Shown piece by piece: positions 18,426-26,529 of a DNA stretch of 64,000 nucleotides (its first letter is position 1; each line of letters starts with the position of its first letter). The notes under the pieces are model-generated. The model saw nothing but the letters and a program-made list of their open reading frames with translations. It was not told the origin of the DNA and searched no databases. Both the position numbers and the translations under genes were made by a program. Source of the DNA: Oscillospiraceae bacterium (lineage in GTDB: Bacteria; Bacillota; Clostridia; Oscillospirales; Ruminococcaceae); contig CADASU010000002.1 in NCBI GenBank assembly GCA_902790675.1, positions 1 through 64,000 of the forward strand, in the 5' to 3' direction.

Positions 18426-18812
18426 TTATTTGTTTAGCTTATTGTTGGCCTGATTTTCAAATTTTTCTCTGTCTACGATAATTCTATTGTGAAATCCGGT
18501 ACATATTAGGTCGCTTTGATCCCAAACATCTGTTTTAAAAGTTATTTTATTGCGGTCTACATTCAATACGGTTGCTTTTGCTTTAATATTCATACCTGTT
18601 GGTGTGGGAGACATATGTTTAATATTTATATTTGTGCCAATAGAGGTTAGGTTATTGTCTAATAGATTTTCTTTTAACATTTTTGAGCAAAGTGTTTCTA
18701 TAGTATTTATTAGTGTTGGCATGGATAAAACAGCAATGTCGTTGTTTCCCATATTTTGCGTAACTTCTAGTGTTAAAACATCATTCATACCATTTCTTAT
18801 AGAATTTTGCAT
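18426..18812 (-). CDS. FlK-like hotdog thioesterase family protein
   Basis: 128-residue single hotdog domain related to fluoroacetyl-CoA thioesterase FlK and other small acyl-CoA thioesterases. The family segment with SMPTLINTIE near residues 30-39 and the IKHMSPTPTG segment with its His near residue 65 are clear. The Glu and His of the FlK triad are present, but the position of the nucleophilic Thr reads Met31 in my alignment. Start ATG 18812 follows AAAGGAG on the minus strand. Substrate unknown. Monocistronic, convergent with sigE. Confidence 0.72.
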   Translation of the reverse strand: MQNSIRNGMNDVLTLEVTQNMGNNDIAVLSMPTLINTIETLCSKMLKENLLDNNLTSIGTNINIKHMSPTPTGMNIKAKATVLNVDRNKITFKTDVWDQSDLICTGFHNRIIVDREKFENQANNKLNK

Positions 18813-18854
18813 TTTGTTTAATACTCCTTTATTTTGTTTTATATATTTTTTTAA

Positions 18855-18883
18855 ATGATAGTAAATCCTTTTTGTTAAAACAA
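18855..18883 (-). promoter_or_regulatory. SigA-type promoter for thioesterase gene
   Basis: Reading the minus strand: TTGTTT (18883-18878), 17 bp spacer, TATCAT (18860-18855). Confidence 0.5.
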
Positions 18884-18954
18884 GTATAATTTGTCGAACT
18901 ATGTTTTAAATAACTCATAGTTAATTTATATACATGAAAATATGAAAAATTTAC

Positions 18955-18983
18955 TTGACTTTAAAAAATTTTTGAGTTATTAT
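18955..18983 (+). promoter_or_regulatory. SigA-type promoter in gene-free stretch
   Basis: TTGACT at 18955-18960 and TATTAT at 18978-18983, 17 bp apart. No reading frame of note follows for about 370 bp until the zinc-ribbon gene, so the transcript would have either a very long leader or be a separate RNA. Confidence 0.5.
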
Positions 18984-19263
18984 GTTGTTGTTAACTGTTT
19001 TTGACGATGTTTTACTGGAATGTTTTATATTTGAGATTATTAATTTTTAATTTTGATTTTTTAGATAAAAGTAGTAAGTTAATTTAATTTTGATTTCAAG
19101 TTTTATCTATGTTTAAGAGAAAATTTCAGTGCCCGTGTTTTGAAGAATAGTATTATGATGATTTTGAACTATGATGGTTTGTGAGCACTTTTTCTAGAAC
19201 AGTGATAATGCGTTGCTAAGGGTTAAACAAACAATAAATAATGATTTCTAATTTTTATAAATT
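18984..19263. other. gene-free stretch, possible leader or small RNA
   Basis: The interval 18813-19363 holds no supported protein gene. It contains a minus-strand promoter for the thioesterase gene, a plus-strand promoter (18955-18983), and then about 280 bp of AT-rich sequence with many stops. A long-range pairing AGTGC (near 19128) with GCACT followed by a T run (near 19183-19190) is possible but has a large loop. I recognise no known RNA family in it. Confidence 0.3.
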
Positions 19264-19272
19264 TATTAATGG

Positions 19273-19336
19273 GGCCCAATAGCTTAAAGCAGAGCGTTGT
19301 TTTTCAAAGGTGATGGTTCAAGTCCATCTGGGGCAA
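19273..19336 (+). other. tRNA-like relic
   Basis: About 64 nt that look like a decayed tRNA. There is a good T arm (GATGG-TTCAAGT-CCATC, 19312-19328), a D-arm-like GCTT/GAGC hairpin after TA (19280-19295), and acceptor halves GGCCCAA and TGGGGCA that pair at 5 of 7 positions. Only about 16 nt remain between D and T arms, where a tRNA needs at least 22, so no proper anticodon arm forms, and CCA is replaced by AAA. It cannot be a normal tRNA. It lies about 30 bp before the zinc-ribbon start codon, inside its probable leader. Confidence 0.5.
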
Positions 19337-19363
19337 AATTTTATTGTAAGAGAGGTAGTTTGT

Positions 19364-19642
19364 ATGTATGAAGACAAAACACTAGTATGTAAAGATTGTG
19401 GCGCTGAATTCGTTTTTACTGCAGGTGAGCAGGAATTTTATGCAGAAAAAGGCTTTACAAATGAGCCACAAAGATGCAAATCTTGCCGTGATGCTCGTAA
19501 AAATGCTGCTAGAGGCGAAAGGCAATTTTATGACGCAGAGTGTGCAGCATGTGGGGGATCTGCTAGAGTTCCTTTTCAACCTAGACAGGAACGCCCTGTT
19601 TATTGTAGTGACTGTTTTTCTAGAGTTAGAGAGAGTCAATAA
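19364..19642 (+). CDS. double zinc-ribbon protein (zf-trcl and CxxC-x17-CxxC)
   Basis: 92-residue basic protein with two treble-clef-like zinc ribbons. The first has CKDC near residue 9 and CKSC near residue 38 around a FTAGEQEFYAEKGF core, the hallmark of the zf-trcl family. The second has CAAC and CSDC separated by exactly 17 residues, with the family's VPFQPRQERPVYC pattern. Start ATG 19364 has AGAGAGG about 8 nt upstream; the frame extends upstream through the tRNA-like relic but that part is not coding. Function unknown in the family; RNA binding is often suggested without proof. Confidence 0.85.
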   Translation: MYEDKTLVCKDCGAEFVFTAGEQEFYAEKGFTNEPQRCKSCRDARKNAARGERQFYDAECAACGGSARVPFQPRQERPVYCSDCFSRVRESQ

Positions 19643-19741
19643 TTTATAAATTGTTTTAATATTAGGCTATTTGTTTACTTGATGTTTTGAATTTTAACTT
19701 TTTTATAGGTTTAAGATATTTTTTAAGGGGTACTTGGTTAA

Positions 19742-19945
19742 ATGAAAAAAATAACTAAAGATATGATAATTGGTGATATTTTAGATACGGATGAAAGCAC
19801 CGCGGAGTTTTTCCTTGATATGGGTATGCATTGTTTGGGATGTCCTGCATCTAGGGGGGAAACTGTTGAACAAGCGTGTTGTGTTCATGGGGTTAATGTA
19901 GATGAATTTTTAGAAAACATCAACAAACACGTAGATGATAATTAA
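19742..19945 (+). CDS. DUF1858 domain protein
   Basis: 67-residue protein with the DUF1858 pattern: KKITKDMIIGDILD at the N-terminus, then FFLDMGMHCLGCPAS with the CxxC pair near residues 31-34, and ACCVHGVNVDEFLENIN. Such proteins occur alone or fused to hybrid-cluster or ScdA-type proteins and are thought to act in redox or iron-sulfur chemistry. Start ATG 19742 follows AAGGGG. A terminator follows at once. Confidence 0.85.
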   Translation: MKKITKDMIIGDILDTDESTAEFFLDMGMHCLGCPASRGETVEQACCVHGVNVDEFLENINKHVDDN

Positions 19946-19953
19946 TGAATTTT

Positions 19954-19989
19954 AAGTGCGACTTTTATATTTAGTCGCACTTCACTTTT
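19954..19989. terminator. bidirectional terminator
   Basis: Perfect 10 bp stem AAGTGCGACT / AGTCGCACTT (19954-19963, 19973-19982) with a 9 nt loop and a T-rich tail, between the convergent DUF1858 and SleL-like genes. Confidence 0.88.
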
Positions 19990-19992
19990 TAT

Positions 19993-21252
19993 CTATTGTT
20001 TTATTTTAAAAGTGGCGTTTAGAGCTTGCCATGTTTGATGTGATTTTTTCATTAATGTCCAAAAACTTATTCCTGCTAGATTATATTTTTTGATTAAATC
20101 AAATTTAGCAATTACGCTTCTAACGTCTTGGAACCATACTTCAAATCTTTGGTTATTGATGTAGTAATTAAAGAACGGATATTGACTTTTTTCATCAAAT
20201 AATATGGCGGCATTTTGAGATATAGCAATTTGAATTGCTTCCTGATTTCCTATTATGCGTGGCTGTGGCATATTATTGTTGTTTTGTATAGATTTCCATC
20301 CATATCCATGATTTGGAATTCCTAACATAACTTTGCTTGCTGGAATAAATGAGGTTATATATTTTATGATATCTTCAATTTCTTGAATTGATTGAATTTT
20401 TACTGATGAAGTTTGATTAAACTCTATTCCGTAAGTCATTATAATTATTCCGTTTGAAGATTCGCCTAGAGCTGTATAATATTGGTTTGAGTCAATTGTA
20501 TTGTTTGGCTCTATTGCTATATACAATGTGTAGCCATTGTTGTTTAAAAGTTTTTCCATATTTTGTATAAGTTGAATATATAAGTTTTTAAATTGTGTTG
20601 GAATTTGTGCAAAATTTAATATTAAACCCGAATATTTTTTTGTTTGAATTACATTTAAAATTTGAGATATTAATTTTTCTTGAGCTATATTATTGTTAAG
20701 TAATTTTTCGACCAATTCATTAGAAAAATTTCCGTTGTCATCTATGGAAGAAAGCGTCATTAAAGGTGATACATTATACTCCATAGTACGTCTTAATATA
20801 AAGTCATCTCTTAATGGTTTCAAGTCTCCGTCTGACGAAAAGCTATATGTAAATGGCGATATATATGTTAGATATGGTGAAGTAATGGTTAAAAGTTCGT
20901 GGTTTACATTAGGATATACAAAACCGTTAACCAGAATAGAAGATGTGGGAGAATTGGCGTATGATATTATTAGTTCGTCACCTGGAATTAAATATGGTCT
21001 TGCAGATAGAGATGGATTGTTCCTATATAATTGGTTTATAGGTGTATTGTATTTTTGAGATATATATTCTAATGTTTCGTTGGGCTGAATTGTGTGAATA
21101 ATTTCTGGTTCTAATATTAATATCGCTTGACCTACAACTAAATCGTTTGGGCGTTCTAGGCCATTTGTTTCCATAAGCATATGTAAACTTGTTTTAAACA
21201 TTTTTGCAATAGAATATAAACTATCTCCTGATTTAACAATATATATTTGCAT
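19993..21252 (-). CDS. SleL/YaaH-like protein: two LysM domains plus GH18 fold, catalytic residues lost
   Basis: Spore-cortex N-acetylglucosaminidase family. Two LysM domains (about residues 2-46 and 52-97) bind peptidoglycan; residues ~105-419 match the GH18 domain of YaaH/SleL, including MLGIPNHGYGW, AILFDEKSQYPFFNYY, EVWFQD and GISFWTL. Where the family has the catalytic GLNIDFE-type strand, this protein has SGLILNFAQ (208-216): Asp is Asn213 and the catalytic Glu is Ala215. It is probably inactive as a hydrolase and may act as a cortex-binding protein. No signal peptide, normal for this family. Start ATG 21252 has AAAGGAGGT upstream, and a SigE-like promoter precedes it. Confidence 0.9.
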   Translation of the reverse strand: MQIYIVKSGDSLYSIAKMFKTSLHMLMETNGLERPNDLVVGQAILILEPEIIHTIQPNETLEYISQKYNTPINQLYRNNPSLSARPYLIPGDELIISYANSPTSSILVNGFVYPNVNHELLTITSPYLTYISPFTYSFSSDGDLKPLRDDFILRRTMEYNVSPLMTLSSIDDNGNFSNELVEKLLNNNIAQEKLISQILNVIQTKKYSGLILNFAQIPTQFKNLYIQLIQNMEKLLNNNGYTLYIAIEPNNTIDSNQYYTALGESSNGIIIMTYGIEFNQTSSVKIQSIQEIEDIIKYITSFIPASKVMLGIPNHGYGWKSIQNNNNMPQPRIIGNQEAIQIAISQNAAILFDEKSQYPFFNYYINNQRFEVWFQDVRSVIAKFDLIKKYNLAGISFWTLMKKSHQTWQALNATFKIKQ

Positions 21253-21282
21253 AAAAAACCTCCTTTAAATATACTTAATTGA

Positions 21283-21311
21283 ATTGTATGCTAAAATGCT
21301 AAATAAAATTC
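21283..21311 (-). promoter_or_regulatory. SigE-like promoter for the SleL-like gene
   Basis: On the minus strand GAATTTT (21311-21305), 14 bp spacer, CATACAAT (21290-21283). This fits the SigE pattern with its CATACAAT -10 and about 14 bp spacing. The predicted start lies about 24 nt before ATG 21252. A 9 bp inverted repeat, AATTGAATT (21277-21285) with AATTCAATT (21307-21315), brackets it. Confidence 0.65.
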
Positions 21312-21374
21312 AATTTATATAATATATTTAAGGAAGCATCAAATAGAAAAAAGCCTTTATTTTATAGATTATCT

Positions 21375-22334
21375 TTATTCAAAATTATCTTCGTCAAGAT
21401 CTTGCTGAATTATAAACCTGGGCCTTTGTTTTGTTTCCATGTATATTTTTCCGATATATTCACCAACTATACCGATAGATATTAATATTAGACCACCTAT
21501 AGCCCACAAAGAGACAATAATGCTAGTCCATCCAGAAACGACTTCTCCGGTAATTAATCTATATATTGAATATATTAGCATGCCAAAACTTAAAATTAAC
21601 GATAATACTCCAATTAAAGATATTATTCTTATTAATTTTATGGAAAAAGAAGTTATGCCATTAAAAGCTAAGGACAGCATTTTGGAAATAGGATATTTGC
21701 TTTCACCTAATTCACGTTTTTTTCGCGAATAATAAACATAATCTGATTGAAAGCCAATCATAGGGACTATTCCTCTTAAAAACAAATTGACTTCTTTAAA
21801 TTGTTCTAAAGCAGCAATTGATCGACGACTCATTAGCCTAAAATCTGCGTGATTAAATATTGTTTTAGCTCCTAATGCATTCATAAATTTATAAAAGGCT
21901 TCTGCAGACATTCTTTTTAAGTAACTATCAGATTTGCGACTTTCTCTCACACCGTAGACAATATCGGCTCCGGCCAAATATTTATCTATCATATCATCGA
22001 TTGCATCAACGTCGTCTTGTAAATCGGCATCCATAGAAATAACCATATCAGCTTTGCTTTTAGATGATATCAGTCCTGCTAATAGAGCGTTTTGGTGGCC
22101 TCTATTTGAGCTTAAATTTATTCCTGTGAACATATTATCTTTTTTGTTTAGATCATAAATAATTTTCCAAGTATCATCAGTAGAGCCATCATTAACAAAG
22201 CATATTTTACTGTTTTTGGAAATTTTATTTTTTTTGATTAAAGTTTCTAGTTTGTTTTTTAATATTTTTGCTGTTTTTAGGAGCACTTCCTGCTCATTAT
22301 AACAAGGAAGCACAATATACAATTTATTCTTCAT
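21375..22334 (-). CDS. family 2 glycosyltransferase, polyprenyl-phosphate type (GtrB/DPM1-like)
   Basis: Transfers a sugar from a nucleotide donor to a lipid carrier at the membrane. GT-A domain: VLPCYNEQEVL near residue 9, NDGSTDDTW near residue 49, and the metal-binding SMDADLQDD near residue 99. The family motif HADFRLMSRR lies near residue 162. Two C-terminal membrane helices (about 230-255 and 266-290) are typical of GtrB-like enzymes. 319 residues. Start ATG 22334 follows AAGGAG on the minus strand. GalU, which makes UDP-glucose, starts divergently 225 bp away, so a glucose lipid carrier is plausible but not shown. Confidence 0.9.
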   Translation of the reverse strand: MKNKLYIVLPCYNEQEVLLKTAKILKNKLETLIKKNKISKNSKICFVNDGSTDDTWKIIYDLNKKDNMFTGINLSSNRGHQNALLAGLISSKSKADMVISMDADLQDDVDAIDDMIDKYLAGADIVYGVRESRKSDSYLKRMSAEAFYKFMNALGAKTIFNHADFRLMSRRSIAALEQFKEVNLFLRGIVPMIGFQSDYVYYSRKKRELGESKYPISKMLSLAFNGITSFSIKLIRIISLIGVLSLILSFGMLIYSIYRLITGEVVSGWTSIIVSLWAIGGLILISIGIVGEYIGKIYMETKQRPRFIIQQDLDEDNFE

Positions 22335-22460
22335 TATTTCTCCTTGATTTTTTATAGCTTAAAACTTTAAATATCAAAGACAATTTTAACATTAAAAACT
22401 ATAAATATCAAGAATTTTTATATATTAAATAATGATAATATAAAATTTTACTTTTTTAAT

Positions 22461-22489
22461 TTGACTTTAAAAAGTGTTTGTGGTAAACT
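22461..22489 (+). promoter_or_regulatory. SigA-type promoter for galU
   Basis: TTGACT at 22461-22466, 17 bp spacer, TAAACT at 22484-22489, about 70 bp before the galU start. Confidence 0.6.
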
Positions 22490-22558
22490 TGTTCGGTAGG
22501 TGAGCTTTTGGCTAAATGTTTTTATTTTATGCTATTTGATATTAGGAGGTTATTGCGA

Positions 22559-23428
22559 GTGAAAGTAAAGAAGGCTGTAATTGCCGCTGCTGGGTTGGGA
22601 ACAAGAGTGCTTCCAGCTTCAAAGGCAGTTCCCAAAGAAATGCTTAACATAGTAGATAAACCGGCTATTCAATATATAGTTGAAGAAGTTGTTAGTAGTG
22701 GAATAGAAGAAATAATGATAGTAACAAGTAGGGGCAAAACAACTATCGAAGATCATTTTGATAAATCTCCTGAACTTGAAAATGTTTTATTAAAAAAAGA
22801 AGATTCGACAAAATATGACCAAATTTTAAAAATCTCAGATATGGCTAATATTTACTATATAAGACAAAAAGAAGCAAGAGGATTGGGGGACGCTATTCTT
22901 TGTGCAAAGTCGTTTGTTGGGAATGAGCCGTTTGCGGTTTTATATGGAGATGATATTATAAAATCTAGTAATCCAGTTTGTAAGCAACTATGTGATACAT
23001 ATGATGAATTTGGTTTAGGTGTTGTTGGAATAAAAGAAGTTACTAGAGAACAAATAAAAAAATATTCTTCAATGAAAGTTGACTTTGTAAGGGATAATCT
23101 CTTTAAAATTACAGACATGATTGAAAAACCTAATGATGATCAGATACTTTCACTATATTCTATTTTAGGTAGGTGTGTTTTGCCTCCAGAAATATTTTCG
23201 ATATTGGAAGATACATCGCTAGGATATGGCGGCGAATTGCAATTAACTGATGCAATGAAAAAATTGGCACAAATCAATGGCATGATAGGTGTAGATTTTA
23301 TTGGAACGCGTTATGATATGGGAAATAAACTTGGAATAATGTATGCTAATGTTGAATTTGCTTTAGAGCATGATGAAATAAGTGAAGATTTTAAAGCTTA
23401 TTTAAAAAATATAGTCAAGAATTTGTAG
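22559..23428 (+). CDS. galU: UTP--glucose-1-phosphate uridylyltransferase
   Basis: Makes UDP-glucose for cell-surface glycans. Nucleotide-binding signature AAAGLGTRVLPASKAVPKEM near residue 8, then DKPAIQYIVEE, the VLYGDDI metal site near residue 127 and the GYGGELQLTDA region near residue 221. 289 residues from GTG 22559, which has AGGAGGT 8 nt upstream (22544-22550); the frame extends to 22508 without a ribosome site. Monogenic unit with its own promoter, ended by a terminator shared with rlmH. Confidence 0.95.
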   Translation: MKVKKAVIAAAGLGTRVLPASKAVPKEMLNIVDKPAIQYIVEEVVSSGIEEIMIVTSRGKTTIEDHFDKSPELENVLLKKEDSTKYDQILKISDMANIYYIRQKEARGLGDAILCAKSFVGNEPFAVLYGDDIIKSSNPVCKQLCDTYDEFGLGVVGIKEVTREQIKKYSSMKVDFVRDNLFKITDMIEKPNDDQILSLYSILGRCVLPPEIFSILEDTSLGYGGELQLTDAMKKLAQINGMIGVDFIGTRYDMGNKLGIMYANVEFALEHDEISEDFKAYLKNIVKNL

Positions 23429-23573
23429 ATTTGAATTATTATCTGCTTTAGAATATACTAAAAATTATTCATCAAGTTTTATTTATGATGAAGATGAATT
23501 TTATTCTAGTGTTGTAGATTATTTTGATAACATTGTTTAAATATAATTTATGGTACTTGTCCCTTTTGAACAT

Positions 23574-23607
23574 AAAAAAGTTCGGAATAAAATATTCTGA
23601 ACTTTTT
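23574..23607. terminator. bidirectional terminator between galU and rlmH
   Basis: Stem AAAGTTCGGAATA / TATTCTGAACTTT with one G-U pair, small AAA-type loop, and T runs on both strands. It lies between convergent genes. Confidence 0.88.
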
Positions 23608-23622
23608 GTATAATGTTGCAAG

Positions 23623-24108
23623 CTATTTATGATATGTTTTTCCGGCTTGTATTGTAAAAATTCTATAAATTTGCTCCAATAAAATTATACGGGACAGTTG
23701 ATGTGGAAAAGTTAATGGAGACATGGATAATTTAAAGTCGGAGTGTTGTTTTATTTGTTCAGATAAACCGTAAGATCCTCCAATAATAAATGTAAAATGA
23801 CTTTTGCCGTCGATGGCAGTTAATTTTAAAAACTTGTCTGACAATTCTTTGGAGGATGCTAATTGCCCTTCAATACATAGTGATATTTTAAAAGATTTAG
23901 GATCTGTTTTTTTTAAAATATATTTTCCTTCTTCAACTATGGCTTTTTGAATTTGTGACTGGCTAGGATTATTACAGCATTTGTATTCCGCAACTTCTAT
24001 AATGCTTATTTTACAGAAAGATTGCAATCTTTTTATATATTCGTTACTTGCTTCCTGTAAAAATTTTTCTTTTAATTTTCCCACACTTACAATGTCAATT
24101 TTTATCAT
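23623..24108 (-). CDS. rlmH: 23S rRNA (pseudouridine(1915)-N(3))-methyltransferase
   Basis: SPOUT-class enzyme that methylates pseudouridine 1915 of helix 69 in assembled 70S ribosomes. The SAM-binding knot contains FIIGGSYGLSEQIK, and the C-terminus has the LILEQIYR-type helix (here ILLEQIYRIFTIQAGKTYHK, characteristic of the family). 161 residues from ATG 24108, giving MIKIDIVSVGKLKEKF, the typical start; the frame runs further upstream into the neighbouring gene. It begins 7 bp after the WalJ-type hydrolase gene, a conserved pair in Firmicutes. Confidence 0.96.
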   Translation of the reverse strand: MIKIDIVSVGKLKEKFLQEASNEYIKRLQSFCKISIIEVAEYKCCNNPSQSQIQKAIVEEGKYILKKTDPKSFKISLCIEGQLASSKELSDKFLKLTAIDGKSHFTFIIGGSYGLSEQIKQHSDFKLSMSPLTFPHQLSRIILLEQIYRIFTIQAGKTYHK

Positions 24109-24115
24109 CTTTAAA

Positions 24116-24907
24116 TTAAACCTCATACAAAATACTATTTTTGTTCCTAACAGGCGCAACATTCAGCAAATAATCTTTATTAATTTTTAGTTTTTTATCA
24201 ATTAAATAAGATATGACTGTTTGTAGGGCTAAATCAGGCGCATTATTAATTTGACTTAAATGACCAAGTAAAAATCGATTTACCCCATTATGTATAAGAT
24301 ATTCAATTAATTTAGCCGCATCATCATTTGAGAGATGACCCAATTTAGATATAATTCTCCTTTTTAAGTGGTTTGGGTAAGGACTAATTTGCAGTAAATT
24401 ATAATCATAATTAGACTCTAACAAAATAAAATTAGAGTCTATTAATTTTTCCTTAATAATAGAAGTAACATGTCCTATATCGGTGCATATAGAAAATTTT
24501 TTATTATTATTTTGAATGCAAAATCCCAAACTTTCCGCAGAATCATGAGGAGTTGAAAAAGCATTAATCTCAAAATCATCTATATAAATTGGTTTATGTG
24601 GAGTAATTTCATATAATTCAGATTCAGGACATATCTTGTTTTTATCTAGCAAATAATTAATAGTTCCTTTCGAAGCGAAAATTGGTATGCATAAGTTTTT
24701 AACTATGCTACACAGTCCAGATATGTGGTCAGTGTGTTCGTGTGTAACAAAAATAGCCTTTATATTTTTGTTAGAAAAATTCGCGTTACTCAAATATTTA
24801 TAAAGATTTCTTATTCCGAAGCCGGCATCGATTAACAACGCTGTGTTTTCATTACAAACGCATGTGCAATTTCCTTTACTAGAACTGCAAATAGGGTAAA
24901 TAATCAT
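24116..24907 (-). CDS. metallo-beta-lactamase fold hydrolase, WalJ/YycJ type
   Basis: 263-residue metal hydrolase. The HxHxDH signature is THEHTDHISGL near residue 55; further ligands lie in STPHDSAESLGF, ICTDIGH and the C-terminal LLGHLSQINNAP. The N-terminal SSSKGNCTCV strand is typical of YycJ/WalJ. In Firmicutes it usually accompanies the WalRK cell-wall kinase locus, not present here, and links to coordination of division with replication are reported. It lies in a minus-strand run murA, walJ-like, rlmH with 27 and 7 bp spacings. Confidence 0.9.
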   Translation of the reverse strand: MIIYPICSSSKGNCTCVCNENTALLIDAGFGIRNLYKYLSNANFSNKNIKAIFVTHEHTDHISGLCSIVKNLCIPIFASKGTINYLLDKNKICPESELYEITPHKPIYIDDFEINAFSTPHDSAESLGFCIQNNNKKFSICTDIGHVTSIIKEKLIDSNFILLESNYDYNLLQISPYPNHLKRRIISKLGHLSNDDAAKLIEYLIHNGVNRFLLGHLSQINNAPDLALQTVISYLIDKKLKINKDYLLNVAPVRNKNSILYEV

Positions 24908-24934
24908 TCTAAATACACCAAATCTTAACTTTTA

Positions 24935-26221
24935 TTAAAGCGCATGAGAAATTTCTATTTCGCTTTGTATTCCTACACGTTTAATTTGAGCACCTAAAGA
25001 TTTTAATTTATTAACAATATCGCTGTAGCCTCGCTCAATAAATTGTATATTTTCAATTTCTGTTGTGCCTTCAGCTGCTAAAGCGGCAATCATCATAGCT
25101 GCCCCTGCTCTCAAATCTGTTGCAGCAACTGGCGCCCCTTTTAGAAATCCAGAACCTTCAATAACGGCAACTTTTCCGTCTACTGATATATTAGCGCCCA
25201 TTCTACGAAGCTCATCAACATATTTAAATCTACTATCCCAAATGCCTTCAGTTACAATGCTTGTTCCTTCAGCAAGGGTTAATAATGCAGTAATCTGAGG
25301 TTGCATATCGGTAGGAAAACCTGGATGAGGCTGTGTGGTTACATTTGTTTTACTTAACTTTTGATTGCGACTAATTCTTAAACTATCATCATATTCTTCA
25401 ATATTTATATTCATACTCCTCATTTTATTGATTATTGATTCTAAATGTTTAGGTATAACATTTTTAATTAATACATTGCCACCAGTGGCAGCTGCCATAG
25501 CCATATATGTTCCTGCTTCAATCTGATCTGGGATAATTGAATAATCAGAAAAAGAAAAGTTTTTAGTTCCTTTAATTTTTATAACATCAGTTCCGGCTCC
25601 CATTATGTCTGCACCAATGGAATTCAAAAAGTTAGCTAAATCGACAATATGGGGTTCACGAGCAGCATTTTCTATTACTGTTAAACCATCTGCAGCAGTT
25701 GCTGCCAATAATATGTTAATTGTTGCTCCAACTGAAACCATATCAAAATATATATTATTCCCTTTGAGGCCGTTAGAATTAACTTTTATTATTCCAGCGT
25801 CGATTTTGTGGGTAGCACCTAGGGAATCGAAGCCTTTTAAATGCAAATCAATAGGCCTTACGCCAAAATTACAACCTCCAGGCATAGCAACATTTGCAGT
25901 TCCAAATCGTGCCAATAGAGCCCCTAAAAAATAATAGGAAGCTCTCATGCGCTTAGCTAATTCATATGGAACAGTTGGGTTACTAACAGTTGTAGTATCG
26001 ATTTCAGCAGAATGTTTGTTTATTAACTTTATTTTAGCGCCCATTTGTTTTAAAATCTTAAAGCAAATAGCAACATCACTAATATCGGGCAAATTGCTAA
26101 TGATGCACGGCCCTGTTGCAAGTAAAGTTGCTGGAATTATTGCAACTGCAGCATTCTTTGCACCATTTATATTTATTATTCCGTTTAATTTATTTCCACC
26201 ATTTATCACAAATTTTTCCAA
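24935..26221 (-). CDS. murA: UDP-N-acetylglucosamine 1-carboxyvinyltransferase
   Basis: First committed step of peptidoglycan synthesis: transfers enolpyruvate from PEP to UDP-GlcNAc. Start NGGNKLNGIININGAKNAA and the active-site loop PGGCNFGVRPIDLH near residue 118 carry the catalytic Cys, which predicts fosfomycin sensitivity. The basic/acidic RMRASYYFLGALLAR segment precedes it. About 428 residues from TTG 26221, chosen because TGGAGGA lies 8-9 nt upstream; the frame extends six codons further without support. Many Firmicutes have two MurA copies; only one is in this window. Confidence 0.96.
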   Translation of the reverse strand: MEKFVINGGNKLNGIININGAKNAAVAIIPATLLATGPCIISNLPDISDVAICFKILKQMGAKIKLINKHSAEIDTTTVSNPTVPYELAKRMRASYYFLGALLARFGTANVAMPGGCNFGVRPIDLHLKGFDSLGATHKIDAGIIKVNSNGLKGNNIYFDMVSVGATINILLAATAADGLTVIENAAREPHIVDLANFLNSIGADIMGAGTDVIKIKGTKNFSFSDYSIIPDQIEAGTYMAMAAATGGNVLIKNVIPKHLESIINKMRSMNINIEEYDDSLRISRNQKLSKTNVTTQPHPGFPTDMQPQITALLTLAEGTSIVTEGIWDSRFKYVDELRRMGANISVDGKVAVIEGSGFLKGAPVAATDLRAGAAMMIAALAAEGTTEIENIQFIERGYSDIVNKLKSLGAQIKRVGIQSEIEISHAL

Positions 26222-26451
26222 AGTAAATATCCTCCACAATTAATTCATTGATTATATAGTATGGGATGTGTAAGAAAGCATATTATAGTTTATGCAAAAA
26301 GTCGATTTATATTTAATTAAATTTAATAAAAAAATCAAATTACACACACATTGATTATATCAGTTTTGAAATTTAAAGTCCAGCAATTTTGCTAAATTTA
26401 TTAATAAAAAATTAGTTTTCAGATTATTTCAATTTGAAAATTATAAATTTA

Positions 26452-26480
26452 TTGATATTTTTGATTGTATATAGTATAAT
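26452..26480 (+). promoter_or_regulatory. SigA-type promoter for ireB
   Basis: TTGATA at 26452-26457, 17 bp spacer, TATAAT at 26475-26480; ireB starts 50 bp downstream. Confidence 0.65.
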
Positions 26481-26529
26481 TCTATAAAAGATGTTTCTGA
26501 TTAAAAACTTATTGTTGGGGGCTAATGTT

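Noticed and set aside
19310..19363. N-terminal extension of the zinc-ribbon protein
   Set aside because: It would read through the T arm of the tRNA-like element; AGAGAGG before ATG 19364 and the family start support the shorter protein.
22361..22412. Near-direct repeats AAAACTTTAAATATCAA and AAAACTATAAATATCAA between the glycosyltransferase gene and galU
   Set aside because: Two imperfect AT-rich copies only; not enough to call an operator.
23415..23540. Open 41-codon frame after galU
   Set aside because: No start codon, no ribosome site and no recognisable match; short enough for chance in AT-rich DNA.
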